A stretch of DNA of 8,727 nt from Clostridiales bacterium (GCA_019420425.1 JAHZHG010000095.1:1-8727), one strand, 5' to 3'; shown: positions 1 to 6,894, counted from the first letter of the stretch. Numbers and translations: made by a program. The notes: generated from the letters alone by a model not told the origin.

Positions 1-1287
1 TTTAAGACTACCGTCGAGAATCGCCGAAACGATTTCTCCCTGCCTCCCCATCTCCTTCGGCAGGGCAGCCTTAATGTATTCCCGGGTATGCCCTACCAGC
101 CAGGGTCTGCCTTCGGCAAAAATTTCCTCTTCCAATAGGATTTCCACCGGCTTTCCCATGAACCTCTCCTCATACGCTCTGCGGTTTATCTCATCCAATG
201 CCAGCAGCTTCTCACTTCGCGCTGTCTTTATCTGCTCCGGCACCTGCCCCTCCATGCGGTCAGCCTTTGTCCCTTTTCTCCGGGAATATTTGAAGATATG
301 GGTCTCGTAGAAAGCGATCTCCGTCAGGAAACGGACAGTCTGGTCAAATTCTTCCTCCGTCTCGCCGGGGAAGCCGACGATCACGTCCGTTGTCAGCGCA
401 GGATCGGCAAAGTGTTTCCGCAGGATCCGGCATTTCTCCTGATACTCGCCTGCCGTGTAGCGTCGGTTCATCCGCGCCAGCGTGGCATCGCAGCCGCTCT
501 GCAGGGAAAGGTGAAAATGGGGGCAGATCTTCTCCATGGAGGACAAAGCCCCGGCGAACGCTTCTGTGATGATTCCCGGCTCCAGGGATCCTAAGCGGAT
601 ACGCTTTATGCCCTCGATCCCATGGATCCTGCGGATCAGGGCGAGCAGGCTGCTGCCTGTATCCACGCCATAGGAGCTTAAATGGATGCCGGTCAGCACC
701 ACCTCCTGGTAGCCGCCTTTGGACAGCTGAACGATTTCCCGGTAAATATCTTCCTCGCTGCGGCTGCGTACCCTTCCCCTGGTGTAGGGAATAATACAGT
801 AGCTGCAGAACTGGTTGCAGCCATCCTGCACCTTGATATAGGCCCGGGTATGCTCAGCCGTGCGGCTGATGCCCAGGGGCTCATACTCATGCATGTGGGT
901 CATATCGCACAGGCTTTTTTCCGACAGGCACTCCCGCTTTTCCCTGAACTCCTCCAGCAGGGCAACCAGGTCTTTCTTTTTATTATTGCCAATTACCAGA
1001 TCGATAGACAGATCCGCCTTGGCTTCTTCGGGCGACGCCTGGGCGTAGCATCCGGCGGCGACCACAATGGCATCGGGATTCATCTTTTTGGCCCGGTGGA
1101 GCATCTGCCGGGATTTGCGGTCAGCCATATTGGTTACTGTACAGGTATTGATGATGTAAACATCCGCCCCGGGAGCGAAGGGCACGATCTCATAGCCGGC
1201 CTCCTCCAGCAGCTGCTGCATGGCCTCTGTCTCATATGCATTTACTTTACAGCCCAGATTATGCAGGGCTGCCTTCCTTCCTGTCAT
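1..1287 (-). CDS. mtaB: tRNA (N(6)-L-threonylcarbamoyladenosine(37)-C(2))-methylthiotransferase MtaB (3' end cut by window edge)
   Basis: This radical-SAM methylthiotransferase adds a methylthio group to C2 of t6A at position 37 of ANN-decoding tRNAs, giving ms2t6A next to the anticodon in the cytoplasm. I translated 429 codons from ATG 1287-1285 with no stop, so the C-terminus lies just outside the window; the family is usually about 430-450 residues. The N-terminal MTTase domain begins with HNLGCKVNAYE and has the three cluster cysteines C13, C49 (NTCTVTN) and C80 (AAGCYAQ). The radical-SAM domain has the CxxxCxxC motif at C157, C161 and C164 (DGCNQFCSYCIIPYTRGR). HLSLQSGCDATLARMNRRY (about 259-277) and DVIVGFPGETEEEF (about 301-314) are family hallmarks. 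A TRAM-like tail starts near residue 375. The start is preceded by GGAGAGG about 9 bases upstream. C13 in NLGCKVNAYE and the overall length favour MtaB over MiaB or RimO. It diverges from the HPr-like gene. Confidence 0.95.
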   Translation of the reverse strand, partial: MTGRKAALHNLGCKVNAYETEAMQQLLEEAGYEIVPFAPGADVYIINTCTVTNMADRKSRQMLHRAKKMNPDAIVVAAGCYAQASPEEAKADLSIDLVIGNNKKKDLVALLEEFREKRECLSEKSLCDMTHMHEYEPLGISRTAEHTRAYIKVQDGCNQFCSYCIIPYTRGRVRSRSEEDIYREIVQLSKGGYQEVVLTGIHLSSYGVDTGSSLLALIRRIHGIEGIKRIRLGSLEPGIITEAFAGALSSMEKICPHFHLSLQSGCDATLARMNRRYTAGEYQEKCRILRKHFADPALTTDVIVGFPGETEEEFDQTVRFLTEIAFYETHIFKYSRRKGTKADRMEGQVPEQIKTARSEKLLALDEINRRAYEERFMGKPVEILLEEEIFAEGRPWLVGHTREYIKAALPKEMGRQGEIVSAILDGSLK

Positions 1288-1363
1288 GCTGTTTCTTCCT
1301 CTCCATTTGCCAATTTTTAGGCATATTCACGAATAACCGCCGTTTTCTTCGTCCCTTTTCGTC

Positions 1364-1392
1364 TTGACTTTTCCAGGGGCAGACGGTAATAT
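1364..1392 (+). promoter_or_regulatory. Sigma-A-type promoter of the HPr-like gene
   Basis: TTGACT (1364-1369) and TAATAT (1387-1392) are separated by exactly 17 bases, a near-consensus housekeeping promoter. Transcription should start near 1399, leaving a leader of about 35 bases before the ATG at 1434. It lies in the 146-base divergent spacer with mtaB, for which I could not identify a convincing minus-strand promoter. No operator-like inverted repeat stands out beyond the short palindrome TTAATTAA at 1404-1411. Confidence 0.8.
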
Positions 1393-1419
1393 GATGGTGT
1401 ACATTAATTAAACTTATTT

Positions 1420-1426
1420 GGGAGGT
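1420..1426 (+). promoter_or_regulatory. Ribosome binding site of the HPr-like gene
   Basis: GGGAGGT lies 7 bases before the ATG at 1434. It is a strong Shine-Dalgarno match and fixes the start of this very small gene. Confidence 0.85.
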
Positions 1427-1433
1427 AATCCAT

Positions 1434-1664
1434 ATGAAAACCGTACAGATTTCCTTAAATTCTATCGACAAAGTAAAATCATTTGTAAATGACATCACAA
1501 AATTTGATTATGATTTTGATCTGGTATCCGGAAGATATGTGATCGATGCAAAGTCCATCATGGGTATCTTCAGCCTGGATCTGTCCAAACCGATCGACCT
1601 GAACATTCATACAGAGGACGACGTGGACACCATCCTGGAAGCCCTGAAGCCCTATCTGATCTAA
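1434..1664 (+). CDS. HPr-family protein lacking the catalytic histidine (Crh-like)
   Basis: This 76-residue protein has the HPr fold signature but probably does not carry phosphate for sugar transport. Aligned without gaps to Bacillus subtilis HPr from my memory of that sequence, TKFDYD (22-27) matches SKYDAD and AKSIMGIFSL (39-48) matches the LKSIMGVMSL segment. Ser41 therefore corresponds to regulatory Ser46, the target of HPr kinase. The His15 position is occupied by Ser10, and the HARP motif is absent; Arg17, which HPr uses to contact CcpA, becomes Asp12. Loss of His15 with retention of Ser46 is the pattern of Crh, the catabolite-repression HPr of bacilli, so a regulatory role is plausible but is inference. 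It stands alone on the plus strand with its own promoter, ribosome binding site and terminator. Automatic annotation would probably call it an HPr family phosphocarrier protein. Confidence 0.85.
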   Translation: MKTVQISLNSIDKVKSFVNDITKFDYDFDLVSGRYVIDAKSIMGIFSLDLSKPIDLNIHTEDDVDTILEALKPYLI

Positions 1665-1678
1665 TCATGATTCTGCGG

Positions 1679-1720
1679 AAACGCTGTCTTTTCTCACCGG
1701 AAAAGGCAGCGTTTCTTTTT
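1679..1720 (+). terminator. Intrinsic terminator of the HPr-like gene, convergent with thiI
   Basis: A 15-pair stem (1679-1693 with 1700-1714, one T-G wobble) encloses a 6-base loop and is followed on the plus strand by CTTTTT. It begins 14 bases after the HPr-like stop. Read on the minus strand the same stem lies 11 bases past the thiI stop, but the bases after it (CCGCAG) form no U-tract, so termination in that direction is likely to be weaker. Confidence 0.85.
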
Positions 1721-1725
1721 CTGCA

Positions 1726-2907
1726 CTAATCCACCCAGATTTTTTCTGTCGTCTCAATCGCTGTCTTTACCAGCTCATCAATCTTTTCATTCAGCTTCTG
1801 CTCTGATTTTCGGATCACGTTCAGATTTGGCTTTGTCACCGGATGCTTGGCGACAAAAATCGTGCAGCAGTCCTCAAAGGGCAGGATCGACGTCTCAAAG
1901 GTGCCGATCTTTTTTGCAATCTCTACGATTTCCTGCTTGTCCATACCGATCAGCGGCCGGAATACCGGCATTTCACAGACCTCGTTGGTGGCTGCAAGGC
2001 TCTGCATGGTCTGGCTTGCCACCTGTCCGATGCTCTCTCCGGTGATCAGCGCCAAGGATTTTGTCTCATTGGCAAAGTGCTCGGCAATCTTCATCATATA
2101 CCGGCGCATGATGATCGTCAGCTCGTCATGGGGGCACTGGTCGTAGATGTACAGCTGGATATCCGTAAAGTTGACTATATGGAGCATAATCGGCCCGGAA
2201 TAGCGCGCCACCTCCTTTGCCAGGTCAATGACCTTCTGCTTTGCCCGCTCGCTGGTATAGGGCGGAGCGTGGAAATATGTGGCGTCCAGCTTGACTCCCC
2301 GTTTGGAAATCATATATCCGGCCACCGGACTGTCAATGCCGCCGGAAAGCAGCAGCATGGCCTTGCCGTTTGTGCCCACCGGCATTCCTCCCGGGCCGGG
2401 AATGATCTTGGAATAAATGTATATGCTCTCCCGGATCTCCACATGTACGTTCAGCTCCGGCTCATGCACGTCCACCCGCATATCCGGGAACGCGTCCAGC
2501 ACGTATCCGCCCAGGATCGCGTTGGCCTCCATGGATTCAATCGGATAGTTCTTTCTGGCACGACGGACATGCATCTTAAAGGTCTGTCCGTGCGTATCAT
2601 AAACCTCCTGTAAAAAGGCGACCACATCCCTGCCCAGCTGTTCAATGCCCTGACCCTCTGTTTTCATTACCGGGCAGATTCCCACAATGCCGAATACATT
2701 CTGCAGGGCGCCGATCACCTCATCGTAATCGTACTCCCGCTCACATTCCCCATATATCCGGCCCTGCTCCTTATGCACATAAAACTCTCCGTCCAGACCC
2801 TTTACCGCGTGACGGATCTGGCGTACCAGGGCGTCTTCAAAGAGATGGCGGTTTTTTCCCTTTATCGCAATCTCTCCATATTTAATCAAAAAGGTTTTAA
2901 ATGTCAT
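1726..2907 (-). CDS. thiI: tRNA 4-thiouridine synthetase ThiI (tRNA sulfurtransferase), without rhodanese domain
   Basis: ThiI adenylates U8 of tRNA with ATP and inserts sulfur to make 4-thiouridine, a near-UV sensor; in some bacteria it also helps make the thiazole of thiamin. The 393-residue protein has the N-terminal ferredoxin-like segment (KTFLIKYGEIAIKGKNR, 4-20), a THUMP domain (about 60-165) and a PP-loop ATPase domain with SGGIDSP at 188-194. FEDCCTIF (344-351) carries adjacent cysteines 347 and 348 in the region of the sulfur-transfer cysteine of E. coli ThiI. The C-terminal rhodanese domain of the roughly 480-residue E. coli enzyme is missing, as is usual in Gram-positives, where a partner cysteine desulfurase supplies sulfur directly. 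The reading frame is open upstream to 3009, but those 34 residues overlap the desulfurase and have no family similarity. ATG 2907 follows AGGAGG with 7-base spacing. Confidence 0.96.
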   Translation of the reverse strand: MTFKTFLIKYGEIAIKGKNRHLFEDALVRQIRHAVKGLDGEFYVHKEQGRIYGECEREYDYDEVIGALQNVFGIVGICPVMKTEGQGIEQLGRDVVAFLQEVYDTHGQTFKMHVRRARKNYPIESMEANAILGGYVLDAFPDMRVDVHEPELNVHVEIRESIYIYSKIIPGPGGMPVGTNGKAMLLLSGGIDSPVAGYMISKRGVKLDATYFHAPPYTSERAKQKVIDLAKEVARYSGPIMLHIVNFTDIQLYIYDQCPHDELTIIMRRYMMKIAEHFANETKSLALITGESIGQVASQTMQSLAATNEVCEMPVFRPLIGMDKQEIVEIAKKIGTFETSILPFEDCCTIFVAKHPVTKPNLNVIRKSEQKLNEKIDELVKTAIETTEKIWVD

Positions 2908-2914
2908 CGTTTTT

Positions 2915-2920
2915 CCTCCT
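2915..2920 (-). promoter_or_regulatory. Ribosome binding site of thiI, overlapping the desulfurase stop
   Basis: AGGAGG lies 7 bases before the thiI ATG and shares bases with the TAG stop of the desulfurase gene (2919-2921). It decides the thiI start at 2907 and suggests that the two genes are translationally coupled. Confidence 0.85.
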
Positions 2921-4079
2921 AATGGCGGGCGTATCTGCGCAGCATGGGCAGCAGCTCTCCCAGAACGCCAAGGGCATATTCCATCTCTTCTCTGGTTGTC
3001 TCGGGGCAAAAGCTGAACCGCACCGCAGACTCCAGCAGCTCCTTAGATAAACCGATCTCCGTGAGCACCGTGCTTACCGGAAGCTTTTTGTGGGAGGAGC
3101 AGGCCGAGCCGGACGAAACGTATACGCCTCTCTCCTCCAGCGCGTGAAGCAGTACCTCACTGCGCACACCCGGGAAGCTCACGTTTACAATATGCGGCGC
3201 GCTCTCCCTGCCGGGAACGGTATTGACCACCGCCTCCACCGGCAGCTGACGGATTCCTTCTATAAAAAAGGCCTTGTTCTCATACAGTCTGTCGATCTTT
3301 TCCTCAAAGTCCGTATATGCCTCTGCGGCGGCCTGGCCAAGCCCTGCGGCTCCCGGCACATTGTCCGTACCGGAGCGCATACCGTTCTGCTGGCCTCCGC
3401 CCAGGATCAGCGGACGCACCTTTGCCTTTTCATCGATATACAGAAAGCCGCTGCCCTTGGGGCCGTGAATCTTATGCCCGCTTACGGACAGCAGATCGAT
3501 ATTCAGCTTTTTGGGATAAATCCGGTACTTGCCGTAGGCCTGAATTGCATCCACATGGTAGAGAATCTTTGGATTTTTCTGCTTTATCCTGCGGCCGATT
3601 TCCTCGATCGGCTGAACGGCGCCCATCTCGTTGTTGACATACATGGTGGATACCAGAATCGTGTCGTCGCTCAGCGCCTCGGACAGCTGATCTAGGCTGA
3701 TCTGTCCTTTTTGGTCCACCGGCAGATAGGTCACCCGGAAGCCCAGCTCCTCCAGATACAGCATGGGCTGGATCACCGCCGCGTGCTCAATGGCCGTGGT
3801 GATGATGTGCTTTCCTGCCCTCTGGTTGGCCATGGCTCCGCCGATCAGCGCCCAGTTATTTGACTCTGTTCCTCCGGAGGTAAAGTAGATTTCCTTTTCT
3901 TTTACCTTCATCGTCCTGGCGATCTGTGAGGCAGCGGTCTTCAGATAACGTTCAGCCTCCACGCCCTTCATATGCTTGGAAGAGGGATTGCCAAAATCCG
4001 TCTTCATTGTTTTCATTATAATCTCGCACACCCCGTCCGAACACCGGGTGGTGGCTGAATTGTCCAGATATGCTTCCAT
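2919..4079 (-). CDS. Cysteine desulfurase of the NifS/IscS family, probable ThiI partner
   Basis: This PLP enzyme takes sulfur from L-cysteine as a protein persulfide, leaving alanine. The 386 residues have the class V aminotransferase fold: AYLDNSATT at the N-terminus, TSGGTESNN (68-75), EHAA with His99, HVDAIQ with Asp177 and Gln180 that hold the cofactor, and SGHKIHGPKG with Schiff-base Lys203. Persulfide-forming Cys327 sits in SSGSACSSHK, followed by a short spacer before the RFSF segment; this loop is the type found in the IscS/NifS group and not in SufS. The gene ends 11 bases before thiI, the same pairing as nifZ-thiI in Bacillus subtilis, where the desulfurase serves 4-thiouridine synthesis. 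That role is inferred from context; a wider role in Fe-S or other thiolation cannot be excluded. The ATG follows GGAGG with 7-base spacing, and the gap to rsmE is 2 bases. Confidence 0.95.
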   Translation of the reverse strand: MEAYLDNSATTRCSDGVCEIIMKTMKTDFGNPSSKHMKGVEAERYLKTAASQIARTMKVKEKEIYFTSGGTESNNWALIGGAMANQRAGKHIITTAIEHAAVIQPMLYLEELGFRVTYLPVDQKGQISLDQLSEALSDDTILVSTMYVNNEMGAVQPIEEIGRRIKQKNPKILYHVDAIQAYGKYRIYPKKLNIDLLSVSGHKIHGPKGSGFLYIDEKAKVRPLILGGGQQNGMRSGTDNVPGAAGLGQAAAEAYTDFEEKIDRLYENKAFFIEGIRQLPVEAVVNTVPGRESAPHIVNVSFPGVRSEVLLHALEERGVYVSSGSACSSHKKLPVSTVLTEIGLSKELLESAVRFSFCPETTREEMEYALGVLGELLPMLRRYARH

Positions 4080-4081
4080 GA

Positions 4082-4822
4082 TTATTCCTCCAGCTGGAAC
4101 ATCAGCACGGAGACCAGCGCCATTCCCGCTGTCTCTGTCCGAAGTATCCGTTTGCCAAGCGTAATTGCCTGTATGCCATGGCGCTTTGCCAGCTCGATTT
4201 CTTCCTGTTCAAAGCCGCCCTCCGGCCCGATAAATATGCCCACAGAATCTCCCGGCCGCACCGCCTGAAGGCAGGCGCGGGTATACGCCATCCCCTCTGC
4301 CCGCTCATAGGGAATCAGCCGGTGGTCCAGCGCTTCTGCAAAGGCGGCTGCCTCTTTAAAGCTCATTACCGGAGACACCTCCGGAATGATCTGCCGTTTG
4401 GACTGCTTGGCCGCGCTCTCTGCGATGGCATTCCACCGCTTCAGCTTGGATGCCTCTTTTTTCGCATCCAGCTTCACAACCGCCCGCTTTGTAGATACCG
4501 GAATGATCTGGTGGACACCAAGTTCCACCGCCTTTTGAATGATGAATTCCATCTTGTCCGCCTTGGGCAGGCCCTGGAACAGATACAGCTTTGCCGGAAG
4601 CTCCCGGCCGGCCGCCTCACACCAGCGGATATCCGCAACGATCCGGTCCTCCTCCAGCGTACGTATGGCGCAGCGGTATTCCTGCTCATCGCTGCCTGTG
4701 CTGACGGTAATCTCCTCGCCCGGCGCCATGCGCAGGACATTGCGGATGTGGTTCACGTCCGTTCCGATAATCTCAATCTGATCTTTCCCGATCTGATCGG
4801 GAGAAACAAAAAAATGGTACAT
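4082..4822 (-). CDS. rsmE: 16S rRNA (uracil(1498)-N(3))-methyltransferase RsmE
   Basis: RsmE is a SPOUT-class enzyme that methylates N3 of U1498 in helix 44 of 16S rRNA, near the decoding site, using S-adenosylmethionine on the assembled 30S subunit. The 246-residue product has the usual family length. The N-terminal PUA-like domain (about 1-70) includes HIRNVLRM, a typical RsmE string. The knotted C-terminal domain has LFQGLPKADKMEFIIQKAVELGV (81-103), GPEGGFEQEEIE (199-210) and LGKRILRTETA (222-232), which form the cofactor site. I chose ATG 4822, which gives the family-typical start MYHFFV and lies 2 bases after the prmA stop. An upstream GTG at 4855 would add 11 residues that lie wholly within the prmA reading region. 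The Shine-Dalgarno is weak (GAGG about 11 bases upstream), so translation may be coupled to prmA. Confidence 0.95.
   Translation of the reverse strand: MYHFFVSPDQIGKDQIEIIGTDVNHIRNVLRMAPGEEITVSTGSDEQEYRCAIRTLEEDRIVADIRWCEAAGRELPAKLYLFQGLPKADKMEFIIQKAVELGVHQIIPVSTKRAVVKLDAKKEASKLKRWNAIAESAAKQSKRQIIPEVSPVMSFKEAAAFAEALDHRLIPYERAEGMAYTRACLQAVRPGDSVGIFIGPEGGFEQEEIELAKRHGIQAITLGKRILRTETAGMALVSVLMFQLEE
4087..4091 (-). promoter_or_regulatory. Ribosome binding site of the cysteine desulfurase, inside the rsmE 3' end
   Basis: GGAGG is formed by the last codons of rsmE, just before its TAA stop, and lies 7 bases before the desulfurase ATG at 4079. This supports that start and tight coupling of the two genes. 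Confidence 0.8.
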
Positions 4823-4824
4823 GG

Positions 4825-5778
4825 TCAGTTTTTCCTCGCCGTCACGCTGACCCACTCGCCCTGATGCGTGACCTCCACAACCTCCAGGCCGGCGGCCTTC
4901 ACCGCTTCGGTCACCACGTTCTCTTTTTCCTCGATGATGCCTGAGGTGATATAGACCGCTCCCGGCTTCATCTGATGCACGATCACCGGGGTCAGGGGAA
5001 CCAGGACATCGGCAAGAATATTGGCGGTAACAATGTCGTATTTTTCGTAGCCCACGGCATCCTGAACGGCTTTGTCGTCGATGATATTTCCGATCATAAC
5101 CTCCATTTTGCCTTCCGGAATCTGGTTGGCCTCCAGATTTTCCTTTGCTGCGGAAATCGCGCAGGGATCCAGATCCGTTCCTACCGCATGGGCTGCTCCC
5201 AGCTTCAGGGCGACGATGGAAAGGATGCCGCTTCCGGTTCCCACATCCAGAAGCTCCGTATCTCCGGTCACGTATTTTTTCAGCTGGCGCATACAGAGCT
5301 GCGTGGTCTCATGCATTCCCGTGCCAAAGGCTGTGCCGGGGTCAATGTGAATGATCATTTTGCCCTCATCCTCTGCCTTTACCTCTTCCCAGGAGGGGAT
5401 GATCAGGATATCGTCCACATAGAACTGATGAAAATACTCCTTCCAGTTGTTCACCCAGTCCTTGTCCTCGGTCATGGAGTGGGTGATCGTGCCCTCCCCG
5501 ATGTCCACAAACAGGCGCAGCTCCTCCAGCTCCTCGCGCACCCGCGCCAGCAGCTCCTCGGTGGGCTCACCCTCCTCCACATAAAAGTTCAGGTATGCCA
5601 CCCCGTCGTCCTCCGGGCCGTCCGGCATAATGTCCACGAACATCTGCTCCTTGTCCCTCTCGGTCAGCGGTACCTTATCCTCAATCTCCACGCCCTCCAC
5701 ACCGGCCTCGGCCAGCGTGGAAATCACGATATCCTCCACCTCAGAGCGGGTTTTCAGCGTGAATTTATTCCATCTCAT
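4825..5778 (-). CDS. prmA: Ribosomal protein L11 methyltransferase PrmA
   Basis: PrmA trimethylates lysines and the N-terminal amino group of ribosomal protein L11 with S-adenosylmethionine. The 317-residue protein has the usual length. An N-terminal L11-recognition domain (about 1-120, starting MRWNKFTLKT) contains an acidic stretch near 68-88 and the segment DKDWVNNWKEYFHQF (105-119). The class I methyltransferase domain follows, with DPGTAFGTGMHETT (146-159), motif I DVGTGSGILS (178-187), the acidic residue in GTDLDP (200-205) and NILA (253-256). The start at 5778 matches the common PrmA beginning. Its upstream AGGAAAGGA is 13 bases away, which is long. It is the first gene of the prmA-rsmE-desulfurase-thiI unit, with a candidate promoter just upstream. 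The PrmA-RsmE pair after dnaJ is a conserved Firmicute arrangement. Confidence 0.96.
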   Translation of the reverse strand: MRWNKFTLKTRSEVEDIVISTLAEAGVEGVEIEDKVPLTERDKEQMFVDIMPDGPEDDGVAYLNFYVEEGEPTEELLARVREELEELRLFVDIGEGTITHSMTEDKDWVNNWKEYFHQFYVDDILIIPSWEEVKAEDEGKMIIHIDPGTAFGTGMHETTQLCMRQLKKYVTGDTELLDVGTGSGILSIVALKLGAAHAVGTDLDPCAISAAKENLEANQIPEGKMEVMIGNIIDDKAVQDAVGYEKYDIVTANILADVLVPLTPVIVHQMKPGAVYITSGIIEEKENVVTEAVKAAGLEVVEVTHQGEWVSVTARKN

Positions 5779-5822
5779 CTCGTTTTCGTCATCCTTTCCT
5801 GCCGTTTACAATAATTCCTCCG

Positions 5823-5851
5823 ATTATACTATCATAAAGAAAACGGGCATG
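5823..5851 (-). promoter_or_regulatory. Candidate promoter for the prmA-rsmE-desulfurase-thiI unit
   Basis: On the minus strand a perfect TATAAT occupies 5828-5823. A hexamer 17 bases upstream (CATGCC, 5851-5846) is a poor -35 match, so the promoter would be moderate or need help. The predicted start near 5816 gives a leader of about 38 bases. Its position between the upstream terminator and prmA fits a new transcription unit. Confidence 0.5.
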
Positions 5852-5856
5852 CAAGC

Positions 5857-5892
5857 AAAAAGCGGGAAACCCCTGTGAGATTTCCCGCTTTT
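5857..5892 (-). terminator. Intrinsic terminator downstream of the bile salt hydrolase gene
   Basis: On the minus strand AAAAGCGGGAAA (5892-5881) pairs perfectly with TTTCCCGCTTTT (5869-5858) around an 11-base loop, and the final strand runs into a five-T tract. It starts 10 bases past the hydrolase stop codon, so it should end the transcript carrying that gene. Confidence 0.88.
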
Positions 5893-5902
5893 CCCCACTG
5901 CT

Positions 5903-6886
5903 CTATTTCTTTCCGTTCTGCATGTTAATCTGTTCGCCTCTAATCAGCGGATATCTGGCCAGGCAGGAGCCGTCCAGCTCCTCCTTATGCATGTCCACCG
6001 CCGTAATCTGATGGTTATCATAGGTGGTATAATAATAAATCCCTCTGTCCGCATTGCAGCAGGAGGTATAAATCGTGATTTCATATTTTCCGTCTTCCAC
6101 CACGCAGCAGCCCCGCTGCTGGTCAACGGCGCCGAGGATATGGAAAAACTGGCTGACGCTTTCTGTCTCCGTATTTCCGGAAACGGAATTCATTTTCACA
6201 AAAGCAGCCCGTACAAAGCGCGACTGGGAGGACAGATCTCCCGGAAGGCCCAGCGCGCCCATTCCGCGGCCATATGTGTGCAGCGGCAGCCCGGCGGCGA
6301 AAAGGTTCTGCGGATCCCTGGCAGACAGCTGCATATAATTATTCAGCTGAAACAGCTGCTCATTGAACGGCGGATTATTGGTCAGCACACCCACCGGATT
6401 GTCATAGACCCGTATTCCCTCTTTCACGGATTCCACGGTTATGGACTCATCCCGGTCAGCAATCAGCCAATGCAGCTCAGCCAGCGGCATATTCCCGCTG
6501 AACGGAGTGTTCACCAGGTTGATTCTCTCCAGCAGCGTCCTCGCTTCCTTTACCGTGGCGCACTGACTCAGCATCCACGGAATAAACTCAAACTGTGCCA
6601 CATTGTCCCGGTTCGGCGCTTCTGCCTTATAGTCTGCATTTCCCACAAAGTTCAGCCCGGCCATCCCCAGCCCCTTTTCATTCACCGCTTCATAGTAAAG
6701 GGGATAGTCCTCTGCGACATGCGCCATACCAATCATTGCGTAGTGCCTGTTCAGTACTCCCAGGTAACGGAAGCGGAACGGATAGCTGCGCGGAGTCACC
6801 GTCACCTCTTCTCCAAAGGAAAAATCGTAATCCAACGTGCGGCCGAAGTAAAAATCCTTTGTCTGATAGGTTGCTGCAGTACACAT
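5903..6886 (-). CDS. bsh: Bile salt hydrolase (choloylglycine hydrolase family)
   Basis: This N-terminal-nucleophile hydrolase cleaves glycine or taurine from conjugated bile acids. The 327 residues match the family length, and the sequence strongly resembles the Clostridium perfringens enzyme as I recall it. Removal of Met1 would expose nucleophile Cys2 (MCTAAT). Other catalytic positions are Arg16 and Asp19 (FGRTLDYDFSF), Asn79 (GLNF), Asn170 (GVLTNNP) and Arg223 (SRF). Asn79 favours bile salts over penicillin V, for which related acylases usually have tyrosine there. Further hallmarks are PLAELHWLIAD (134-144), GLPGD (213-217), FFHILGAV (247-254), YTSCC (273-277) and GIYYYTTYDN (282-291). 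There is no signal peptide, so the enzyme is expected in the cytoplasm, probably as a tetramer. ATG 6886 follows AGGAGG with 8-base spacing. It lies 38 bases after dnaJ and ends at its own terminator; substrate preference cannot be read with certainty. Confidence 0.94.
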   Translation of the reverse strand: MCTAATYQTKDFYFGRTLDYDFSFGEEVTVTPRSYPFRFRYLGVLNRHYAMIGMAHVAEDYPLYYEAVNEKGLGMAGLNFVGNADYKAEAPNRDNVAQFEFIPWMLSQCATVKEARTLLERINLVNTPFSGNMPLAELHWLIADRDESITVESVKEGIRVYDNPVGVLTNNPPFNEQLFQLNNYMQLSARDPQNLFAAGLPLHTYGRGMGALGLPGDLSSQSRFVRAAFVKMNSVSGNTETESVSQFFHILGAVDQQRGCCVVEDGKYEITIYTSCCNADRGIYYYTTYDNHQITAVDMHKEELDGSCLARYPLIRGEQINMQNGKK

Positions 6887-6894
6887 GCCTTTTT

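Noticed and set aside
682..1320. A 212-codon plus-strand open frame at the left end
   Set aside because: It is antisense to mtaB, whose cluster and radical-SAM cysteines are all present in the minus-strand translation.
2908..3009. An N-terminal extension of ThiI by 34 residues
   Set aside because: The extension lies inside the desulfurase gene, does not resemble ThiI, and the AGGAGG site clearly supports the ATG at 2907.
4975..5814. A 279-codon plus-strand open frame opposite prmA
   Set aside because: It is a complementary-strand shadow of prmA, with no motif and no Shine-Dalgarno; similar shadows lie opposite rsmE, thiI and the desulfurase gene.
5881..5895. The 5857-5892 hairpin as a plus-strand terminator
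   Set aside because: The bases after the stem on the plus strand are CCCCAC, and no plus-strand gene lies nearby; the T-tract is on the minus strand.
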